A DNA stretch of 64,000 nt from Molossus alvarezi. Its lineage: Eukaryota; Chordata; Mammalia; Chiroptera; Molossidae. Each line of letters starts with the position of its first letter. Within the stretch, counting starts at the first letter, position 1. Positions 11,045-23,200 of the stretch are shown here, piece after piece. Position numbers and translations under genes: made by a program. Below the pieces are notes generated by a model. It did not search any database. It saw nothing but the letters and a program-made list of their open reading frames with translations, and was not told the origin of the DNA. The stretch lies in assembly GCA_037176705.1 (NCBI GenBank), contig CM073886.1:9446501-9510500 (forward strand). The letters are read 5' to 3'.

Positions 11045-11860
11045 GTCTGGCTGGTGAAGCAGGCTTCAGTATTCTCCAGGTTCTTCTCGGCCATGACCTC
11101 ATCCTGGCTTCTCAAGTCACTCAGGATCTTGGCTAGGTCAGTGCCAGGGCAGAATCCACACTGATCTGGGCCCGTCCTGGCCCCTCAGGGCACTGATTTC
11201 CTCCGCGTGGTCCCTCCTCGGGTGGGCCAGCTCTTCCTTCGGGCCTTCAGTCCGCATGTGCAGATGGGCCGGCCAGGCTCAGCTGGTTCAGCGCCTCGCA
11301 GGCCGCCAAAGTCGTCTCCACGCTCAAGCGCAGGGCCGGCTCCCTCCCGTTCTTGGTTTGGAAGTCATCCGCGGCCAGATGGGCACTGTCGATCTGCAGA
11401 GCAATCTTGGAGTTCTCAATGGTGGCACCAAGAAACTTGTCCCACATCTCCTTGATGGTCTGGTGGTAGTGGCTGTAGTCGCCGGAGGGTCCGGGACCCT
11501 GCTTCTGGTACCAGTCACGGATCTTCACCTCTGGGTCACCATTGGCCACCTCCAGGGCGTGCATCTTGTCCAGGTGGAAGGCCAGGTGGTTGTTGAGGTT
11601 CTGCATGGTCACCTTCTCATTGCCCACCAGCACCCAGTCGGACCCAGCCAGGGAGCCTACATAGCCGCAGTCATAACCCCCATAGGAGGACCAGACACGA
11701 AGCAGGCAGTGGACCCCCAGGCCTCGCCTCCGGAGCCCCATGGGTGCTAGCACTCCATAGGCCTCCTGCCCACAAGCACGGGGTGCAGCCGCCCAGGCCC
11801 CGAAGGACGAGGAGGCCCACGACAGCCATAGGGAGTCTTAATGAAAGAGGATGTGGAGAC
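11045..11860 (-). pseudogene. KRT19P: Keratin 19 retropseudogene
   Basis: Intronless remnant of a type I keratin. The minus-strand frame at 11247-11753 contains [13 protein letters not shown] and [15 protein letters not shown], which follow the start of the KRT19 rod domain closely. The glycine-rich head is visible out of frame at about 11680-11860, and further rod pieces such as VMAEKN appear near 11070-11115. Frameshifts and stops break it, and the rest of the rod and tail are not recognisable toward 10700. The lack of introns implies retrotransposition of a spliced mRNA. KRT19 parentage fits better than KRT18 because of the [10 protein letters not shown] segment. Expected to be non-functional. 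Confidence 0.85.
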
Positions 11861-12067
11861 ACTGGTCAGAGGAGGTGTGCTCAGCAATAAAAGTCTGTTT
11901 TTTAACAGGAAATACACCCACACGGTTCAAAATTTGAAAGGTATAATAATGCACACAGTGGAAAGTTTCCCTCCCAGTCCTGCCCCCAGCCTCCCAGAAC
12001 CAAGATAATTCTCAAGATAATTTAGGGTGTACAAGTGTACATATGTGTGTTTTTTCTAATACATGTT

Positions 12068-12302
12068 GTTTTTTTCATCCTCACCTGAGGATATTTTTCC
12101 ATTTATTTTCAGATAGAGTAGGAGGAGAGAGAGAGAGAAATATCGATGTGAGACAGACGCATCGATTGGTTGCCTCCCACATGACCCCAATCAGGGCAGG
12201 GGACTGAATGCAACTGAAGAACGTGTCCTTTATCAGAATCAAACCCACGACTCTTTGGTCCTTGGGCCAACTCTCTAAACACTGAGCCAAACCAGCCAGG
12301 GC
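12068..12302 (-). mobile_element. VES-type SINE
   Basis: Full-length reverse copy from ATCCTCACCTGAGGATAT to head AACCAGCCAGGGC. Confidence 0.85.
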
Positions 12303-12455
12303 TAACATGTATTTTTAAAGTTAATGTTCTATCAAAACCATAAATAAAAATCAGTATCACTTGCTTATGAATATAAAGTAATGGTAAAAATAAATATGAT
12401 GAATACAAAATAAAAGTAAATTCCTAGAAGACTTTGCTTGTTAAAGAGTCGAAGC

Positions 12456-12614
12456 TCGCCCTGGCCGGTTTTGCTCAGTGGTTAGAGCATCAGCCTACGG
12501 TCCAGAGAGACCCGGGTTTGGTTCCCGCTAAGGGCATGTACCTTGGTTGCAGTTTGTCCCCGGCCCTGGTCGGTTGTGCCGGTGGCAGCCACTCGATGTG
12601 TCCCTTTCACATCG

Positions 12615-12657
<43 letters not shown>

Positions 12658-12708
12658 CCACTCTACCTGAACAAAAAATGTCCTCGGGTGAGGATAAAAA
12701 ATTTTAAA
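12456..12708 (+). mobile_element. VES-type SINE, near consensus
   Basis: Head GCCCTGGCCGGTTTTGCTCA, tail TCCTCGGGTGAGGATAAAAA. The flanking duplication AAAGAGTCGAAGCT lies on both sides. The body includes a (CT)n run at about 12619-12652. Confidence 0.9.
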
Positions 12709-13769
12709 AAAAGAGTCGAAGCTTGAGAGCATGCTCTCCCTCTCCAGAGCAGGCCCACACTGTCCCCTCTCGGGCGTGCGTCACCTAAACTCTGAAAGTC
12801 CCCACCAGACTTGCAACCAGGGAAGCAATGGGCAGTGGCAGCTTGTCCTGGGCTCATCCCCTGAACCTGTCTCCAAGGCCTCCTTTTCTCTGACTTTTCA
12901 AGGAGCCCAGAGCAGCTCTGCCTTGGCTCACTTCTGTCACTGTGACTTTTATTTCTCAGTGAGCCAAAGCAGCCCCATCTAGGCTCAGTTCCCCATCTCG
13001 GCTCTCCTGTTGCTTCTTCTACCCTGGCCCTTCCTTGTTTCACTGTTCCCAGCTTTAATAGACATCCTCCCAAAATAAAAAAAAATTTAAAAAGGAGTCT
13101 AAGCCTGAGATGTGCTCTTGCTCTGTGACAAAGACAAGTAAGTGGCAGAGAGGTGGTAAGGACCTAAGAGTCCCAGTGGAGATGCTCCCTAGACGGAATC
13201 GGCAGGATTGTGGCGGTACCGGGAAGGGAATAACATTCTCATGTGGCATCACTGATGAATGCCAAGGCTATCCCAGTATAACCACCACACAATTGGTAGA
13301 ACATCCCTTCCAGAGATTGTTTACTTCATGGCCTTGAGCTGAAAAACTAGCTCTGAGTTAGAATCAGCTTTGCCACTTTCTGCTTGTGTGACCTTCTCTG
13401 AGGATCACTACCCTCATTGGTTTGAAAAAGAAAACAGCATTGAGAGTCCCCACCAAAGGGCGATCTTGAGTGCAGCCCACAAGACATCTCTCTCTGAGTC
13501 CCCATTCCTCCCCCCTGTGGACATTCAGAGTATCTCACTACCAAAAATGGGGAGACTGCAGAAAAATGTAAAGAAGAAAAGTTAAATCACCAGGAATCTT
13601 GTGACTCGCATGTTCTGAAATTTCTTTTGTCTTTTTTTCCCAGAGGAATTTTTTTCTCATAATTGCAATCATGCTGGATATAACTTGATATGATGCTTTG
13701 TCATTTTTCACTTATATCATGAGAATTTCCCATTTCACTAAAAACTCTTTGTTGTTGTTGTTGTTGTTA
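12709..13769. other. Intergenic DNA
   Basis: No supported gene. The flank keeps the SINE target duplication at its left edge; the rest is unique sequence with only short chance frames. Confidence 0.45.
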
Positions 13770-13886
13770 ATCCTCATCCAAGGATATTTTTCCATTGATT
13801 TTTAAATAGAGTAGAAGAGACGGAGGGAGAGAGAGAAACAGAAACGGTGATTCAAGAGAGACACATCGACTGGTTGCCTCCTGCAC
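13770..13886 (-). mobile_element. VES-type SINE, truncated
   Basis: Only the tail half is present, from ATCCTCATCCAAGGATAT to GGTTGCCTCCTGCACAC. The tRNA-like head is missing, and L1 sequence begins shortly after. Confidence 0.75.
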
Positions 13887-13914
13887 ACATGCTAGGACAC
13901 AGAAGCTCTCCTAC

Positions 13915-14380
13915 TCAGTATCTACTGCAGAGAAATCTTTGCACACATGCTCATAGAGACATATACAAGGATGTTCATTTCAGCATTGTTTGCAATAATA
14001 AAACTTAGAAACAAATAGCAATTAATCAGAGCATGATTAGTAAGCAATGGCAGAGTTATAGAGTGGGATACTACACAGCAGTTAAAAAGGAGAAGGTATG
14101 CTCTCTATGGTAACGAGCAGATTTCCTGACTATGCCTGAATGAAAAAAAGGCATATTGCACAACACATAGAATAAGATGTCAGATTCACATAGAATACGA
14201 TGTATTATATACTTTCTGTGGGACATAAACATGTACAGAAAGTCCTGGAAAACTACTCACCAAACTGGTGAGGGAGGAAGACAAGGGCTTGGAATTGGGG
14301 ATCATCATCAGAGAACTTTCCCCTTATTTGTCTGATATTAAGTATATTCATGCATTATTTATAATTTTTTAATTTTTAAA
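13915..14380 (+). mobile_element. Old L1 3' fragment
   Basis: Sequence such as GATGTTCATTTCAGCATTGT and GGGATACTACACAGCAGTTA is typical of the end of ORF2 and 3' region of old mammalian L1. Non-coding now. Confidence 0.7.
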
Positions 14381-16690
14381 ATAATTTTAAGAACTCATAT
14401 GCCTGAGGGTTAGATCCAAACAGCCAGCACCAATGCAAAACTTTATAGATATCTCTTATTTGATTTCAAAAATTCATGCAAATCCTATACTCTCAGATAT
14501 GTTTGTTTCACTACAAATAGGATGTTTTCAATGTTTATTTATTGGTTAAATTCCACAACTTTCCTCCCCCACCACCATCACCAAGAAGAAGTCTGCAGAA
14601 AGTTGGTACTCCAAGAGGCACCAAGCACGTGGACTCAGGCACTTCATGGTTGTGCCACCCTTGTTCCCTGGGGATACTCGAACGCCAGGGGAAGAGGCAA
14701 CCAAGCCTAGTGGAGTGTTAGCTGTTTTGAGGCCTGGTGTTGTGAGGATGAGAACAGTGAGAGTACAGAGTTATCGACACATAACAAGCTCTCAATAACT
14801 GTCTTTGCTTGCAGTTTAGCAGGGCGCTGGCAGGTGCCAGTCTGTCCTCGAACACCGGAGGTCAGGAGCACACGGATCCTCTGAGCAGCCAGCTGCTCTG
14901 GGTTCCGAGTCTCCACAAGGGGGAGCAGTAAAGCAGGAGATGCTGATCCTTTGAGAAATGGGTGCTGAAGGAACCCACTTCTCTGTTCCCATTTCACCTC
15001 CTACATCCCCAGGGAGATTCTGGCTGAGCCAGGCAGCCACCATCCAACAAGGAACACCCTGGCTAGGCAGCTTTCCACAAACTGGCCTCATCATGACTGT
15101 CTTGGCTCAGGGACCTCATCTCTCACTCCGCGGCCATGGCCAAGGTCAGCGGGTCATTTCCCTCAATGCAGAGCTCACGCCAGAGTAACTGCCTGCACGA
15201 AGAACCTAGAGGCTGTGAGAAGAAAGCTTCCTCTGCAGCTCCAGCAAGGAGGGCAGGCGACCGAGGGCGCAGCCGAAGGGCACTAAACCCATCCCTGCGT
15301 CTGTGCCAGGCCCAGTGCCCGCAGGCTGCCTGCAGCCAACCACTGAGCACGGCAGGACGCACAGGGCTCCTCGCAGGGGTGGCTTCTTGGAGGAGTCCCC
15401 ACAGCAGTCACTCCCCACCAAGACCCCTCCCTGGCTCCTTCACTCGGGGTCGGACTGGCATCGAATCTGACGGCTCCATTTTCTCTCATCCGTCTTTGCA
15501 CGTTTGCTCCTGCCTCTGCGTCTGCTGCTCGGTCCCCATTTCCTCAGCGAGGGGCTCTGGGCTCCTGGACCCCACCATCCCTCCCAGATGCCCATGACAT
15601 GGGTTCGGGAGTGTGGGATGCACACTGTAGGAGGTGCTGGGGTTGAGAGAGGAAGAGAAATGGTGGTGTTTCCGGGGAGTCCTGAAGGGTGAGCGAGAGC
15701 CACTCCTGGCAGGGGCGGAGCAGGGGAGCGGCCCGGGTGGGGCTGGAGAAGAGCAGGTCCCTCCATGCCCTGTGCCCAGCCAAGGACAGGGCTCTCCTGG
15801 AAGCAACAAGGAGCCCTCGAAAGGGTCGAGCCACTGAGTCACGTGACCACATTTGTGTTTTCCGAAAGAGTGGATGGGTCAAGAACAAAGGCCCCCGGCA
15901 CTAAGGAGGTCACTGCCCAGCAATAGGTCGTTTGTCTCTCCACACAGATTTAATGAGGAAGCAGTCAGAATACAACAGTTTTTATTAATGCTGCTGGATT
16001 TTACAACCAAATAACCCTTCACTTTATTGTTTTATTTTCTAGCATGAAAGAGCTCCTCAAATTAATTCTCTCGTCTGTGCCCCAGAGCCAGGGCCTGGGA
16101 CACAGCCAGGAGTGACCCCCAGCCAGATCTTGAGGCCTTTCCTACCTACCCACAGCCTCCCTTTGGCCCCATCTCTTAGTTCCATCACCCAAGGAAACTC
16201 CCGCTTTGACGCCAGTCGCCAGGGGTCCTCAGGCCCGCCGCGCATCCCCAGCAGCATCCCCGCCTGGGAGAGCCAGTGCCCGGGCCATCATCTCCCCCCG
16301 GGAGAGGGACAGCACGGCCTCCAGTCCCACCTGCTGAATCACCAGAGGCCTCAGCTCAGTGGTTACTGCAAAGCCCAGAAAATGGGTCTTTGAGCTAAAA
16401 CTAAGGAAGGTGTGAACCAGCAGGTACACTTGGGGACCAACTCAGGGGAATAGGGTGGGAAGCCTTCTATTCTCCACAAGGAGCAGGGCCCAGGGTGGCG
16501 TTGGCATCAGGCTTTTCTCTTGGTTGGCAACTTGGGGGATTTCCTCAAAGTCCAAGACACTCAGAAAACACTCCCAAAGGGAAAGGGAAACAAGCTGGGG
16601 GGCTCTGGCAGCTGTGCATGGTTGCTGAATGGAGGGGTGTATTTTGGATTTTCTATGCCTGGCAGCTGATAGCCATCTGATGAGCACCTA
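14381..16690. other. Intergenic DNA toward TRIM72 3' end
   Basis: Mostly unique, moderately GC-rich. Several overlapping frames of about 60-150 codons exist on both strands at 15.1-15.9 kb, but none has a recognisable domain and none dominates, so they look like composition effects. Confidence 0.45.
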
Positions 16691-16691
16691 A

Positions 16692-16875
16692 GTCAGGGTT
16701 CTCCAAGGGTGACCTGCAGCATCAGCATCTCCTGGGAACCTGTTAGAAAGGCACATTTGGGCCCGCCCTGGACCGACTGAATCGAACCTCAGCCATCTCT
16801 CTGTGCTTTGCCAAGTCCCCGCAGTGTGCCTTGAAGAGGCGGTGTTAATGCCTGCTTCAGTAGAACACTAAGTGA
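16692..16875 (+). mobile_element. MER5-like hAT-Charlie fragment
   Basis: The block CATCAGCATCTCCTGGGAAC followed by TGTTAGAAAGGCACATTTGG resembles the internal part of the non-autonomous MER5 hAT family. Ends are eroded. Confidence 0.6.
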
Positions 16876-17218
16876 AAGGCCCTTCGGTCTGGTGAGCCTG
16901 CCCCAGGTCCTCCAGGAGAGGAATGAGGCTGCAGGGGATGCCCCTCACTCTAGAGTCCTCCAGCTCCTCCCTCGTCCTCCCCAAGCCCGTGGCCCTTTTC
17001 CCTCCTTCCCTCAACCTCAGTTCTTCCTGGAACATTTGTGCCTCCTGGTTCCCAAACTGAGATTTCCTCCTTGACCGGACTTTAGACCTCCCTTCCCCAC
17101 CACCACCTAACCCCTCCCTGGCAGCCCCTGTTCATGCCAACCCCCAACTTCTCAAAACTCTTGGAGACCCCAGCCCCGTCCTCCCCCCAACCCTGCACCT
17201 CTCAACCCGGCTGGCAGC

Positions 17219-20200
17219 TCAAGCCTCCTGGGCCTCCGGCCCCACCAGCAGCAGGGGCTGAGCGTTCTTGCCCTTGTCGTGCCAGCACACGTCGAAGAAG
17301 GGGTATACGGCACCAGGGAGGCGCTCGTGGAAGGCAAAGAGCAGCTCCAGCGCGTCCGCGTCGCTGGCATCGTAGAAGGACAGGACGCCGTCGCGGAAGC
17401 TTAGGTAGACCCCGACGCGCACCGGCCGCCGCTCCGGGTTGCGCAGTGCCCGCGGCTCCTTGGCTTCCACGTGCGCCTCCAGGATCTTGCCTTCGCGCAG
17501 CCCGAGCAGCCAGAAGCCCTGCGAGGGCACAGTGTGCAGCCGGCCTCGGCGGCCGGCCTGGGCGGCCATCACACCGAGGGCCCAGCGCGGCTTGTCGCCC
17601 ACCTCCACCTCCCAGTAGTGCTCGCCCTCAGAGAGCAGCTGGTGCGCCACCACCGCCACGGCCTTGTCGAACTGGCGCGGGTCCTCTCCGGCCGGCGGCG
17701 CTTTCTGCTCCGAGCACTCCACGCGGCGGCCAGAGAGAGACAGCACCAGGCTCGGGTGGGCGGTGCTCGGGTCAAAGGTCAGCTCCACCACTGCCAGAGA
17801 GACCAGTCAGGCCCCTGCGTGTTAACCGCCGGAGCCTTTTCCCACAACCAACTAATGAGCCAGCCTCTTCTCTGATCCTCCCGCCCCTCTGGGGGGTGAA
17901 CCCCTCTCTGCTTTCTGGTTGGGGGCACAGACTGCACCTCTCTGAGCTTCAGTTTGCTCAGCTATAAACTCAGGTCATAATTGCCTCCTCCCAGGGCTGT
18001 AGGTGGATGAAGGTGATACAAGACATAAAACTCACCACCTAAGGCCCAGGTCACACAGTAGGAGACAGTCAGGAAGCCTGCCCTGGGCAGCCTCTATCTC
18101 ACCTGCTGTGACCTCAGTCAGCCTTGACCCAGTCTCTGGGCATCAGTGTTCTCTTGGATAAAACAGAGGTCCCCCCATCCCTGCCTCCCCCAAGGCAGCA
18201 AGGGCCGCACAGCCATGTGTACGTGTCCTGAAGCTCTGTAAACGGTAGCACCCCAATGTACTCTAGCTCTTGGGGAGAGGAGGCTGAGCCTTTGGGCTGC
18301 CCCAGCCACAGGTCACCAGAGTCAGAGTCTGGCCCAGGCCAGTCCCGAGGGCTCCAGTCTGCAGACCCTCAGGCCCCAGTCAGCAGGGATTATCATCTCC
18401 ACTGTGCAGAAGGGGCCTCTAGAGACTGGTCAATGATCGCACGGGGTTCACGCCTAGCCCCAGCCTCCCCTGCTGCAGCTGCAGCAGCACCCTTCCTGTA
18501 AGCAGCACCCTCTCCATGTCAGTCACCCACCTATAAACCCCATACCCTCAAAGGTCCTTCTCTTAGCATAGGTACGAGGGTACAAAGGACACCCTAGAAG
18601 GGGCAATGAGCGCTTCTTCAATGACCTTCGTAGCTGAGATTGGGAGGGAGGCCTCTCTGTGTGGCTGCGGCCTCCCATCAACCACACAGTTGCGAACAAG
18701 CCCGGAATCTGTCCCTCCCAGTACCTGGCATCAGAGCACGGAACATCTTCCTCCACACCTGGAATTTGAAGTCATCTGAGATGACAGGCAGCTGGATGTC
18801 CAGCCGGGCTGGTGGTGGTGACTCTGCCAGGATCTTCTGCAGCCTGGGGGTGGGAGGTGTGGGAAGGTCTGTGAATGGACTTCCCGGAGAGGCCTGGTGG
18901 GGGAGGGCAAGAGGCAGTGCCAGGAAGAGAGGAGGACAGGGCTGTGGGGGTTCCAGGATCTCTCCACATCCTCTGCTGAAGTCTCATTTCGGAAAGACGA
19001 AAAGTCCTGGCCCTGGCCAGGTGGCTCAGTTGCTTGGAGCACTGCACCAAAAGGTTGAGGGTTCATTTCCTGGTCAGGGCACGTATGGGAAGCAACCAAT
19101 TGATGTTTCTCTCTCACATCAATATGTTTTTCTCTCTCTCTCCCTCTCTCTCAATTTCTAAAATCAATAAACATATCCTCAGGTGAGGATGTTTTTTAGA
19201 AGATGAAAACTTCTGGAGATGGATGGTGGTGATGGTTGTACAACAACATGAATGCACTTAATGACACTGAAGCTAAAATGTACACTAAAAAATGGCTTAA
19301 ATGGTCAATTTTGCCCTGGCCGGTTTGCTCAGCAGTTAGAGCGTCGGCCTGTGGTCGGGAGAGACCCGGGTTCGGTTCCCGCTAAGGGCATGTACCTCGG
19401 TTGCAGTTTGTCCCCGGCCCTCATTGGGTGGTGCGGGTGGCAGCCACTTGACGTGTCCCTTTCGCATCGATGTTTCTCTCCCTCTCTTTCCCTCCCACTC
19501 TATCTGAACAAAAAATGGAAAAATGTCCTCAGTTGAGGATTTAAAAAAAAGGTCAAATTTATGTTATGTACATTTACCAGAATTGTTTTAAAGTCCTGGT
19601 GGGATAAGGTCCGAGCCTCAGCTCCACAGCTCGCCCCTGCTATGCCAGCACCATCTTCCCTCCCCCCCTGCCCGCAGTGCTCTTGGCCAGCTCTTGCCCT
19701 GGCTAACTCCAGCTCACTCCTCCAGGTCCAGCTCAGTTTCCTCTGGAAACCCACCTGGCCCCCCACTTCCCTCCAGGGCAGCACAGAGCGCGCACTGACG
19801 CCTGTGTCCCTGCCCACCTCTGTCTGGGAGGTTCCTGAGGAGAAGGTTCATTTCTATGTTCAAAACACCATGCAGACTCGGGGGCGGGGGGGAGGTAAAC
19901 CAAAGAACTTATATGCACATATGGGTAACCAGTGGACACGGACAATAATGCTGGGGAGGGGGAGGGATCAGGAGGAGGGTGTCTAGGGGGAAAAAGGAGA
20001 AACATCTGTAACAAAAATAAATTAATAAAACTTGCAAAAAAAAAAAGAAAACCACCGTGCAGGGAAATTGTGGAGGGCTGAATGGGAGTAGGCAGGCATA
20101 TTGTGAGTAGAGGGTGAGCCAGCCAGTGTCCCTGAAGACTAGGGCAAGTTGGGGAAACGGGCAGGACCAGGTTGATCTCACCTGCTGGTCACCAGGCAGT

Positions 20201-23200
20201 ATTTCTGGGGAGAGAGAAAAAAAAGAGGTGAGGCAGGCAGGAAGGACACTGAAGACTTCTCAGGATGAGGTGTTCCAAGAATGCTGAGCAGGGTCAGGAA
20301 GAATTAGAAAAGCCAAAAAAAAAAAAAAATTCAAGCCCACCCCCTAGCTCTTTATCTGTGTAAATTAGAAAAAGATACCTCCTTCCTTAAGAAACTAATT
20401 GTACGTAGTAGAAGATTGTCCTAAGACATACACAAACCTACAATGTCTATTCTACGAATGGTGCCACTTATAGTGCCCTAGTGCAGTACCCAACCTAGAC
20501 AACCGTAACAGCAGCCCTGGGGCTCACCCCTCCTCCATGTGTGACCCTGGCTTGTCTCTGCCCCTCTCCAGACCTCAGGCTTCCTGCCTGACTATGGGAT
20601 GAGGTATCTGGGGCCTGAACCCTGAGGGGCAGAGAAGGAAGGTCATCCAGTCTCACCATGAGGAACTCAGTCTGCGGCTTGTCTGCCACCTCCTCCAGCA
20701 CCTTCTCCATCTGCCGCAGCTGCTCCAGGTAAGAGTTTAGGCTCCCCAGCTCCCGCTGCAAGGCAACCGTCGCCTCGCTCCGCACACGCTCTGCCTCGCG
20801 GTCCAAGGAGCCCTCCAGCGCAGCCAGGAACAGCCGCATCTTGCCCAGCTGCTCCCCCACAGCCCCCTGGAACTGACGTACTGTCTCCTGTGAGGGCAGA
20901 CAGGCAAAAGCACTTGGCTGGGGACCCCTAGCCTGGACCCCAAGTCCCCGGGTTCTGCCATGCTGAGCCCTCACCTCCACCTCCATCAGCTGATGCTCCA
21001 GCACAGCCACACTCTTCTCCTTGCGCGTACAGGCCTCCTGCAGCTGCAGCTTCTGCTGTGGGAGCTGCGTCTGGGGGTGAGACATAAAGAACAGACATAG
21101 CGGCCCCCAATCTGAACTCCCCCTCTACAACAACCTCAGCGCCAGCTCCTCCTCCACTCCCCAAACCCACTTGCAGGTCTTCAGGCCCTTACCAGTACTG
21201 GTCCTGATGTCTAGAACACCTCCACTTGCCGGTTTAGGTTAAGTCCTCTCTAGCCTGAGCCCATCCTCTCATTAGTCAGCCCCCCAGCACAGGTCTTTGT
21301 GAGGACAACAAACACAAGTGTGATTGGGTCTCCTCCACCAGAGGGGTATGGAGTTGGCCCATGCAGTCTTCAGAGGGTGAGTGTAGGATGTTTGAAGTAG
21401 AAATGCAAACTTCTCCGATCCTGGGCTTCACCTGGGCTTCATTAGCAGAACTAATATTAGCAAAATACCCCAATCAGCCTCCCTGCACACCATGGGCTAC
21501 CAGTTTGTTCTTGAAATGCAGATTTAGGAGCTCCAAATACCTCCTGCCAAAGCCGCTCTATTGGGAGGTGCGTGGCCCTGGAATCAGAGTTTTCCATTCC
21601 TGCCTCCATGGCTTCCAACCTCAGTTTCCTCTTCTGCAGAATGGGAATAGTCATCTGTACCTCACCTATGCTTGCTCCAAATGTGCGGCTTCCCCCGACT
21701 TCCCCTAAGGGACACTGGGAGAGCCACTAGGTGCTATTTGTTGAGTGCCTGCTGGGTGGGGCCACTGGATTGACCTGTGGGGCTTTCGGTGCCCGAACCA
21801 GGACAATCCTCCCCAGGAGGTCCTCCAGGGTGACAGCCCCGCCTGCTGTAGGAGAGGACGCGCCTGGTGGCGCTGGGCGCATGGCCGTCGCAGGTTCAGA
21901 GAAGGCAAGCCTGAACCATGGGGAGGAAGAAGCGACGCCATCCTGGAGGCGCTGGAGAACCTGACCGCAGATGAGCTCAAGAAGTTCAGGCTGAAGCTGG
22001 GGGCGGCGCGGCTCTGCAAAGGTTTGAGGAACACCCCACGGGGGGCGCTCGGGCTGACAGTGGGCCTCACTGACAAGCTGGTCACCTTCTACTGAGACAA
22101 CTAGAACGCCGAGCTCACCGCAGTCAGCCTGTGTGACACGGGCAGGCAGGAGGAGGCTGCATAGCTTCGGGGACTCGCGTGAGTTTCCCGTGTCTGTCAG
22201 ATCCTATTCAACTACTCTTGAGTCTTGGCACACGGTCAAGTCTGGACCCAGCCCCTCTTCCTCGCCAAAAGCCCAGGCGTCCAGTCTGGTCCCAGCCTTC
22301 CTGTCCCGCCCCAGCGGCCCTGTTCCCCTCCTCCAGACCTCTGGCCAGTCCCTCCCTGACACTTAGAGCTGAGCCCATGTATATCCTGGCAATTTGTATC
22401 CCACCCCACTTGCCCCCTGGAGGCTCCTTGGACTCCTAATGCCCTGTCTCATTTCACACACTGTTATCTCTTCACAGATAAAAGTGGACGAGGTTAGGAG
22501 TTACACGGTTTGCAGCAGAGGTGAGGCTGGTCCCTGGGGGAGTCTGGAGGCCCCAAATACGAGCCTGAGGACTGGGGTCTATCCCCTCAAGAAGTCTGGG
22601 GGCCAAGGAGAAATGTAGTGCAATGCCGATGTTTGTGGGCAGAGATAACCTGCAGATGCCCACCCGGACCACCAGCCCTGAGAAGACGATGGCAGCTTCT
22701 CCACGGCGGGGACGAGGACCCTCCATGCCTCCAGCCTCCTCCTCCTCCTGCCCCTGCACCTGTTGTTTATTCTAACACATCACAATAAAGGCTTCATGAC
22801 AGACTTTGCTGGGCCTGTGTAGACACATAACCTCCTGTGATTTGCCACACGTATGGCATGGGCGAGCCAATATGCGCCTGTGTCTCCATTTGCCAATGTC
22901 TAGGTTTCTTTTCTGGGCCCCCGTGGGAATCGCAAACCTCGGAGTGCGCACAACTATGTGTGGGCTCTGGAAGCGTTGAGGACTAACAGGTCCAACCAGT
23001 AAAACAGTCTTGTCTCGAGCCTGGGTGCCAGCCTGCGCCTGCGCACAAAGCCGCGTGCCCGGGCATGCCCGGAAAACCGAAGTTTGCGCCACGCCGGTCC
23101 CTCCGGGCTCGCCCCTGCGCACGTCTCGAACGCTCCCCGCTCCTGCGGCCCCGCCTTCAGCTCCGCAGCCCCGCATTCCCTGGCCGCCTCGCCCCTCCCG

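Noticed and set aside
15136..15888. Several overlapping frames up to 153 codons
   Set aside because: All six frames are similarly open in this GC-rich DNA, so there is no coding bias to support one.
1..17000. ITGAM exons expected beyond TRIM72
   Set aside because: No integrin exon was recognised on either strand; the gene probably lies outside the window.
17134..17967. Long plus-strand frame of 277 codons
   Set aside because: It lies antisense to the TRIM72 SPRY exon and follows its GC-rich third positions; no domain in its own translation.
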